In this document: piece by piece, positions 5,829 through 10,299 of the stretch
How positions within the stretch are numbered: position 1 is the first letter of the stretch
Layout of the letters: every line of letters begins with the position of its first letter
Source of the DNA: Pavlovales sp. CCMP2436
Lineage: Eukaryota; Haptophyta; Pavlovophyceae; Pavlovales
Length of the DNA: 10,299 nucleotides
Assembly: GCA_026770615.1 (NCBI GenBank)
Contig: MU631333.1
Coordinates: forward strand, 532,526 to 542,824
Reading direction: 5' to 3'
The notes under the pieces: model-generated
The model's database searches: none
Told to the model about the DNA's origin: nothing
What the model saw: only the letters and a program-made list of their open reading frames with translations
Program-made: the position numbers and the translations under genes

Positions 5829-8800
5829 GTGCGCCCGCTCCCGAACGCCATTCTGCGCGCACCGTCCCTGCGTGCGCGGCCGGACAGAGGGCGGAGCGCG
5901 TGGTTCCTGAGGCGCCTCGTCCGAACCGCGCGTTCGCCCTCACAGGTCGCGGAGCCGGCGCTCGCATCGCACACGCCTGAGCGGCTTTGATTCACCGGGC
6001 GCAGAGCCCAACCCGGCCGATGTGCCGCGCGTGGCGAACTTGCGAGCCCACGTGGACGCGGCGGCCGTGCTCCGCCTCGGCACGTCGGAGTTGAGTGCGA
6101 AGCTCGCGTCGCTCTCGCACGACGCGCTGCGAGAGCGGGTAGAGCTGCTCGCGGCACAGGCGGCACAGCTGCACACAGACCTGCACTCAGAGTGGCGATG
6201 CGCGCTGATCAGCACAGCCGACGGACAGGCAGCAGCCGCGGACGCAGCGGCGTGCGAGTCCGAGCACGCCGTCGGTAGCACGCCTGCGGCGGACGCTACC
6301 GGGGGCTCAGTGCTTGAGCACGGGCCGCCAACGCCGCTGCTGCGTGCGTGGGAGGAGGCCACAATGGTGCAGCCTATGGCACCTCTCGAGTCAGTGGCCG
6401 AGCAAGAGAAAGAAACTTATTCGCCGCCGCACCCCGAGGTACACGCACTAAACACACACACGCACACGCACACACACCTAGGGTGAGCTAAGGAGAGAGC
6501 CTTACTCACCCCTGTATCCCGATGTGCACACGCTTAACACGCACACAAGAGTTGACACATTCGCATCAGCAGCTGTCGCCTTCACAGGGTTTTTTTTAAT
6601 AATAGTTCTTTTAACGTCCCCCGACTTGCAGCCACTCGCAACGTCTGAAATGTCTGCTACCCCCTGTCCGCGCTGACTGCCGGCATCCCCTGCGCTCGCA
6701 CTGTCGCAGGCATCCGATGGCCCGCCCGAAGACCCCTTGGCGCCCGCAGACCCCTTGGCGAAGACCTGGGCAGACGCAGAGATGGAGGCACAACTAGAGG
6801 CGGTGGGATCCCGCGGCGGGAGCTCCCCACCCCCGAACACGCCGAGGCAGCAGCCCGCTGCCGCATTCTCCCGCCCCCCGCCCGTGAGCGTGCACTTGCC
6901 GCCCGTCTCGCCCCCCGCCGTACACTCGGCTCCCGTCGCCGCCTCCGAGCGGGGAAACTTCGCAGGCGGCACCCGCCCGCAGACCCTCGGTACCGCCGGT
7001 GCACTAAGCTGCTTCGACGTGGGCGCGTCTGCGCGCTCGCCCTTCCCGCAGCGCTCCCCGTTCGTGCCGATGACAATCTCCGCCTCCTCCGTACGCCGCC
7101 TCCCTCTCTTCTCCCTTTTCGTGTCTCCCTTTTGTGACTACCTCCCTTTTGTGTCTGCCTGTATCTGCCCGTCTCTCTCTCCCTCTCTCTATTAGTAGCA
7201 AAATACTTCCAGTACTATCATCAAATTACTATCGACTATCTCCCTGACTACCCCTTGTTGTTATTACAAGTGTTCACATTCTGATCAGATGCGTTGCGCG
7301 TGTGCCTCTGCGTAGCTCTCTTGACTCCTATCACTATTACTACTACTATTACCCTTAATTATTTGCAATGATTTATGATCGCACCACTTTCAGGTGCGGC
7401 GTATCCTTATATATTTAAATGATGTATGATCGCATTGCTATCACTGTGACTAGTCACAGTGACTAGTAGAAATACTCGTATGCACTATGAATCATGATCG
7501 CAATACGTGTAGGTGCGGCGCGCGCGTGCATCAGCGCAGCTCGACCGAACTCCCTCGTGCTCGAGCTCTCTACCCGGCTCCTGCTACGGCTCCTGCTCCG
7601 GCTCCTACACCGGCTCCTACGCGGGAACGCCCGTCCGTGGACAGGGAGGGTGTGTTATTATCAGAACAACAAAACAACCATAGCAATAATAGCAACAGCA
7701 ATACTCTCTACAGCTAATACTGAATTATCGTTTGCGTTTCTTTGTCTTGCGGCGCTGCATGACTGCGATGCCTTGTGTGAGTGTGCGTGTAATTCGATAA
7801 ATTTCATGAGTGAGAGTGCTTTGATGCAATGCATGAGTGAGAGTGCTTTGATGCAATGCATGAGTGAGAGTGCTTTGATGCATTGCATGAGCGTGAGGGT
7901 GCTTTGGTGCATTACATGACTGCTATACCATGTATGAGTTCGAGGGTGCTTTGCCCTGCGGGATCCAATGCGTCTCCCACCTTATTGCAAAAAAAAAAGA
8001 AAAAATCCGGGGTTCTCCTAGACTGCAAAGCTCGCGTTATAAATAAACACCGTTTCTTTTTTTTTTGATTATACAAAGGGGCTTCTCCTCGGCCGCAAGG
8101 CTAGCAGCGGCGCAGCGGAGGGAAGAAAGAAGAGGAGAGGGAAAGGAGGAGAGGAGAGAAGAGGGTGCCTTCGACGCGCCTCCTGCGTTGCCCTGGGGCA
8201 AATCGCACGCAGCTGCCGCCTTTTTGCAGGTGTATTTCATAGCTATATTTTTTGGTGTTTATATTAATTTATATAATAATATTAATTATTTAAATACATG
8301 TTGCAAGTTCCAGCTGCCGCCTTCCTGCAGGTGTTTATTTATTGAGATATTTGTTATTATATCCGTTGTTTAGTTTTTTTATATGTAATTAAACCACCTC
8401 CTCGCCGCCGCCGCCTCCCTGTATCACAACCCCCCTTAACCACAATCCGCAAAAAAAAAAGTAGAAATAAAACTTCACCTTGAATTTATATATTTTCTCC
8501 TGCCGCAGGCGCGCGTGCGGAGCTCCCTAGCGCGGCGAAAATGGAGGCCATCCATCATTCGGCTGCTCAAGCGCGCGGCGGTGGCCAGGTACCTTATTAG
8601 TGCTATTAAAATACCTGCATAGTCACATGTCTGACATGTGGAATTGTACTTGATAGGGACATAGTAATAACTAATAAGGACACCGAATAATTCATCCAAT
8701 ATAGCACATATAGCTAATAAAATCGCAGCGAGTTGGTGCAGAGCGAATATAACGAATATTAACTAATACAACTAATGTATTTATCAGGGAGTTGGTGCAG

Positions 8801-9888
8801 AGCGAAGTGCGTTACTGTGAGGCCTTAAAAACGCTCGTGGACCTGTTCCTCAGGTGAGGGCTGAGTGTGTACGTATGCGTGCATGTGGGTGTGTGTATGT
8901 GTGTGTGTGTGTGTGTGCGTAGGTGTGGGTGGGTGCGTTCTGTTATATTATGTGCATGTGTACGTGCTTAGGGAGGCAGCAATGGCTGATGACCCCTTTT
9001 CTGGTACACCCCTGCTTAGCGCGTATATAATTAACGTATTTAGCTAATAGATCAACCTCTGCTGATAATTACAATCATATACTGTGAATCACCAGGCCAC
9101 TAGAGGCGTTAGGTGGCAGCAGCAGCAGCAGCGGCGGCAGTGACAGGGGAGCAAGGGACCTATTCGGCAACGCAAGAGTAGTGAGTCTATTCTTGAGAAA
9201 GAGACCAACATAGAGATACGGATCGAATACCTAACAGAAGTATAGGAATGCAGACCGACTTATTATCTAACAGAAGTATAGGAATGCAGACCGACTTATT
9301 ATCTAACAGAAGTATAGGAATGCAGACCGACTTATTATCTAACAGAAGTATAGGAATGCAGACCGACTTATTAGGTAACGCAAGAGTGGTGCGCGCCTCT
9401 CAGATATATGCATATAATATTACATATTAATAATTATATATCTAATATATTTATAAATATAAGAGTATGGATTGGTGCTCGCCTCTTAGATATACGCATC
9501 TAATATTACATATTATAATTTAACATCCTATATATTTAGAAATATGAGAGCTTAAAGAGGTGCGCGCTTCCAAGTCCGTTACTGCGCAGCCTCTCTGCCC
9601 CTCTACCCCCTCTACCTCTCAGCCTCCTCTGCCTGCCTCCTGCCTACTGCGCGGCCTCCTCTGCCTGCCGCCTACTGCTCACTGCTACTCGCCGCCTACT
9701 GCTCACTGCTATACCCCCTCTCCCCAACCCTCCCCCTCTCTCTCTCTCTTCTCCGCGCTGCAACTATGATGATTATCATGATGATGGTGATGATTTACAT
9801 GCAACAGTTACTCAACGTCTCCTCTCTCTTCCTCTCCGCCCTCCAACCCGCACTTGCCGAGCTGGGACCCGCACAAGCCGTTGCAGAG
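5737..9888 (+). CDS. RhoGEF (DH-domain) gene, nine exons, 3' end outside window
   Basis: Joining 5737-5828, 5946-6438, 6710-7090, 7513-7649, 8079-8229, 8509-8588, 8788-8853, 9096-9180 and 9808-9888 gives 1566 bases, 522 codons with no stop. Split codons match at every phase-2 junction. Residues 1-195 hold a Pro-rich head and an Ala/Leu-rich helix, likely a coiled coil. Residues 196-322 are Pro/Ser-rich and disordered, followed by a Gly-Ser repeat and a Glu/Arg-rich helix. The DH domain begins near residue 445: RELVQSEVRYCEALKTL matches conserved region 1 (E..Y...L), then DLFLRPL, a poly-Ser loop, DLFGNAR and a helix ending ALAELGPAQAVAE. DH domains exchange GDP for GTP on Rho-family GTPases. 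CR2, CR3 and any PH domain lie beyond the window. The exact exon borders are inferred; the family call rests on CR1 and the FGN turn. Confidence 0.68.
5946..6438 (+). CDS. RhoGEF exon 2, helical region
   Basis: The exon begins after TCGCCCTCACAG, a good acceptor, and ends at CCCGAG|GTACAC in phase 0. It encodes a basic head (SRSRRSHRTRLSG) and a long Ala/Leu/Glu-rich helix around LSAKLASLSHDALRERVELL. An Ala- and Asp-rich segment and YSPPHPE follow. The exon tail with its donor is copied about 85 bp further on. Confidence 0.65.
6418..6560. repeat. Diverged tandem copy of exon 2 tail and donor
   Basis: Reading 6418 onward gives YSPPHPEVHALNTHT. Reading 6503 onward gives YSPLYPDVHTLNTHT. The period is 85 bp. 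Similarity is clear at protein level on both sides of the proposed donor, so the duplicated unit may once have been entirely coding. A CA microsatellite (about 6452-6477) lies between the copies. Confidence 0.8.
6710..7090 (+). CDS. RhoGEF exon 3, proline-rich linker
   Basis: The exon runs from the acceptor CTGTCGCAG to TCC|GTACGC, phase 0 at both ends. The 127 codons encode a Pro/Ser/Ala-rich, probably disordered stretch with PLAPADPLAKTW near the start and PPVSVHLPPVSPP in the middle. Such segments often carry SH3 or kinase docking sites in signalling proteins; none is certain here. The 3' end is the least sure border, because the frame stays open into the CT-rich DNA after 7090. Confidence 0.55.
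7091..7365. other. Intron 3, CT-rich part, no gene
   Basis: This part of the intron is made of TCCCTTTTGTG-type and CTCTCTCC pyrimidine repeats up to about 7193, then AT-rich DNA with a TACTACTATTAC stretch. Nothing coding is seen. Confidence 0.6.
7366..7520. repeat. Three tandem copies of an intron end / acceptor
   Basis: AATGATTTATGATCGCACC...CAG|GTGCGGCG (7366-7401), AATGATGTATGATCGCATT... (7419-7445, no AG) and ATGAATCATGATCGCAA...TAG|GTGCGGCG (7486-7520) are related. The last copy is the acceptor used in the model. The first also ends in AG followed by the same eight exon bases. Confidence 0.75.
7441..7462. repeat. Perfect 22-bp palindrome in intron 3
   Basis: The 22 bases from 7441 to 7462 (left half TCACTGTGACT) equal their own reverse complement. 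A partial direct copy, GTGACTAG, follows at 7460. It lies about 50 bases before the exon 4 acceptor and could form a hairpin in the pre-mRNA or a cruciform in DNA. Confidence 0.9.
7513..7649 (+). CDS. RhoGEF exon 4 with Gly-Ser repeat
   Basis: The exon opens at TAG|GTGCGG in phase 0 and ends at GAGG|GTGTGT in phase 2. It has no ATG in its frame, and the ATG-initiated ORFs over this stretch are in other frames. Four 12-base units at 7576-7623 encode GSCY, GSCS, GSYT and GSYA, a young coding repeat. The two leftover bases GG pair with the first G of exon 5 to make Gly. Confidence 0.55.
7806..7915. repeat. 27-bp minisatellite in intron 4, 4 copies
   Basis: The ATGAGTGAGAGTGCTTTGAT type unit is found at 7806-7832, 7833-7859, 7860-7886 and, diverged and 29 bp long, at 7887-7915. 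The flanks are related too: GCATGACTGCGATGCC (about 7757) and ACATGACTGCTATACC (about 7915). So a larger segment was duplicated first and the small unit expanded inside it. Confidence 0.9.
7989..8066. repeat. Poly-A / poly-T inverted repeat before exon 5
   Basis: AAAAAAAAAAGAAA (7989-8002) is the exact reverse complement of TTTCTTTTTTTTTT (8053-8066). The T-rich arm is the likely pyrimidine tract of the exon 5 acceptor. The enclosed 50 bases include a decayed copy of the exon 5 head. Confidence 0.85.
8079..8229 (+). CDS. RhoGEF exon 5, charged helix
   Basis: The exon follows a T-rich tract and ATACAAAG and ends at TTGCAG|GTGTAT in phase 0. It encodes GFSSAARLAAAQRREE, a run of Arg/Glu/Lys (purine-rich DNA at 8107-8165), then FDAPPALPWGKSHAAAAFLQ. 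The charged run is probably a single helix. Both ends have decayed copies in the adjoining introns: the head at about 8008-8037, and the tail with donor at 8311-8337. Confidence 0.6.
8210..8337. repeat. Duplicated exon 5 tail with donor
   Basis: CAGCTGCCGCCTTTTTGCAG|GTGT (8210-8233) and CAGCTGCCGCCTTCCTGCAG|GTGT (8311-8334) differ at two bases. The period is 101 bp. The second copy lies inside intron 5 and retains a complete donor. Confidence 0.9.
8509..8588 (+). CDS. RhoGEF exon 6, leads into the DH domain
   Basis: The exon runs from TGCCGCAG to GGCCAG|GTACCT, 26 codons and two bases. It encodes ARVRSSLARRKWRP followed by SIIRLLKRAAVA, a basic stretch and a helix just before the DH domain. 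The leftover AG joins G 8788 to form the Arg of RELVQSE. Confidence 0.68.
8729..8747 (+). pseudogene. Decayed copy of exon 7 head in intron 6
   Basis: GAGTTGGTGCAGAGCGAA at 8730-8747 is identical to the first bases of exon 7 at 8789-8806. It is preceded by its own CGCAG acceptor and then diverges into AT-rich DNA, where the frame stops after a few codons. Confidence 0.8.
8788..8853 (+). CDS. RhoGEF exon 7, DH conserved region 1
   Basis: Between TTTATCAG and CTCAG|GTGAGG, 21 codons read ELVQSEVRYCEALKTL and VDLFL. The E....Y...L spacing and the final DLFLRPL, with the next exon, match the first helix (CR1) of Dbl-homology domains, whose Glu contacts switch I of the GTPase. This is the strongest family evidence in the window. 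Confidence 0.75.
8880..8935. repeat. TG microsatellite in intron 7
   Basis: GTGTGTGT repeats with ATG, CGT and GGG interruptions begin shortly after the exon 7 donor. This is a simple repeat with no coding value. Confidence 0.9.
9096..9180 (+). CDS. RhoGEF exon 8, DH loop and FGN turn
   Basis: The exon lies between ATCACCAG and GAGTA|GTGAGT, a full consensus donor. It encodes PLEALGG, a run of five Ser from an AGC repeat, GGSDRGARD and LFGNARV. The IFGN/LFGN turn is typical of the start of the next DH helix. The Ser-rich insert lengthens the loop between the first helices. Confidence 0.7.
9231..9391. repeat. 36-bp minisatellite derived from exon 8 tail
   Basis: There are four copies at 9231-9266, 9267-9302, 9303-9338 and 9339-9373. 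The units are identical, apart from the end of the last. That last copy changes into DLLGNARVV codons at 9365-9391, closely matching the exon 8 end, DLFGNARV, at 9157-9180. Each unit also aligns with that exon end codon by codon (DLLSNRSIG). The ORF across the array is a by-product of its length being a multiple of three. Confidence 0.8.
9389..9572. repeat. 85/86-bp AT-rich tandem duplication in intron 8
   Basis: Units starting GTGCGCGCCTCT (9389), GTGCTCGCCTCT (9475) and GTGCGCGCTTCC (9560, partial) share TCTAATATTACATATTA-like cores. The first two are about 86 and 85 bp long and diverged. Each starts with a GTGCGC-type, donor-like sequence. Confidence 0.8.
9573..9807. other. Intron 8, CT-rich part with 24-bp repeat
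   Basis: This is pyrimidine-rich DNA with CCTCTGCCTGCC repeats and a 24-base unit (GCCGCCTACTGCTCACTGCT...) at 9667-9690 and 9691-9712. A CT tract follows to about 9752, then ATGATGATTATCATGATG. It leads into the exon 9 acceptor GCAACAG. No coding sequence is supported. Confidence 0.6.
9808..9888 (+). CDS. RhoGEF exon 9, DH helix
   Basis: Between GCAACAG and GCAGAG|GTGTGT, 27 codons read LLNVSSLFLSALQPALAELG and PAQAVAE, phase 0 at both ends. It continues the helix after the FGN turn of the DH domain, where family members show a leucine-rich helix followed by a short loop and a V..F segment. The last 29 bases are repeated three more times downstream, so the true splice partner is ambiguous. 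Confidence 0.62.
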
Positions 9889-10180
9889 GTGTGTTTATAA
9901 ATGTTTCTTTATTTTAATTTGTTATTATATTGTATTAGTATATTATTTATTTTATTAGTTTGTTATAACAGGGCTGGGACCCGCACAAGCAGTCGCAGAG
10001 GTGTGTTTATGATCATAATATTATACATTATTATTATTATTATTATTATTATTTTGTTATAACAGAGCTGGGACCCGCACAAGCCGTCTCAGAGGTATCT
10101 TTATATTTATTATATTATATTATATTATTTCATATTATATTATGTTATCATAACAGAGTTGGGACCCGCACATGCAGAGC
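9860..10180. repeat. Exon 9 tail plus intron, about four tandem copies
   Basis: A 29-base exon tail (AGCTGGGACCCGCACAAGCC...) followed by a GTGTGTTTAT-type donor, an AT-rich intron and ATAACAG recurs. Units are 9860-9971, 9972-10065, 10066-10156 and a diverged fourth from 10157. Copies 2 and 3 have both an acceptor and a donor and could be 29-base mini-exons (9972-10000 and 10066-10094). Copy 4 has lost the GCAGAG|GT donor. The introns differ: one holds a TTA microsatellite (10028-10053). Confidence 0.92.
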
Positions 10181-10299
10181 TGCGGGGTTGAATGCTTCTA
10201 CAACTATATATATATATATACATTACTTTTTGTAGGCTTATCTTATTATGCCTATGATATTAATATTTTATTATTATCATGCTTCATGGTGATCATATT
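10181..10299. other. AT-rich intron-like DNA to window end
   Basis: It contains a TA microsatellite (about 10205-10220) and GCTTATCTTATTATGCC-type AT-rich DNA. No exon could be identified, so the remaining RhoGEF exons must lie beyond the window. Confidence 0.6.

Noticed and set aside
5614..6972. Several minus-strand ORFs of 100-156 codons
   Set aside because: They are antisense shadows of RhoGEF exons 1-3, which fit splice phases on the plus strand. Their Arg/Ala/Ser-rich products are typical of reversed GC-rich codons.
7806..7915. Possible CRISPR-like array
   Set aside because: The units are directly adjacent with no unique spacers, and the context is eukaryotic. It is a minisatellite. 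The same holds for 1-85, 671-790 and 9231-9373.
8865..9047. 60-codon ORF rich in Val/Cys
   Set aside because: It is a translation of the TG microsatellite in intron 7.
9248..9430. 60-codon ORF with 12-residue repeats
   Set aside because: It lies in intron 8 and is generated by the 36-bp minisatellite.

Overview
The window looks like a nuclear contig of a eukaryote, probably a protist or another microbial eukaryote; the lineage cannot be fixed from sequence alone. Short GC-rich exons alternate with AT-rich, microsatellite-loaded GT...AG introns, and a block of degraded viral genes lies between two host genes.

Layout. 1-1154: repeats and pyrimidine-rich DNA, with one weak first-exon candidate (569-636). 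1155-2345: the last three phase-consistent exons of an unrecognised host gene (gene A, + strand), ending at TAA 2343-2345. 2346-3268: intergenic DNA with AACG-rich inverted repeats. 3269-about 5683: a relic of a small DNA virus of the polinton-like / adintovirus / virophage type, AT-rich in its first part. It holds three small ORFs, a small gene with an internal stop and a double-jelly-roll-type major capsid gene with three frameshifts and no 3' end. 5737-9888: the first nine exons of a host RhoGEF (DH domain) gene. All eight introns keep one open frame of 522 codons, and the DH domain starts near residue 445 and runs out of the window. 9860-10180: the tail of exon 9 and its intron repeated in tandem, about four copies.

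Two themes stand out. First, nearly every exon-intron border of both host genes has a diverged tandem copy of itself nearby: exon tail plus donor, or acceptor plus exon head. One 36-bp minisatellite seems to have grown from such a copy. Second, the broken capsid gene runs in frame, without a stop, into the first exon of the RhoGEF gene, so the viral remnant could supply the 5' leader or even the N-terminus of the host protein. Inside the viral block, two late-type genes share an almost identical TATA-like motif directly before their start codons.

All gene calls rest on reading frames, splice phase and remembered family patterns; no database search was possible.
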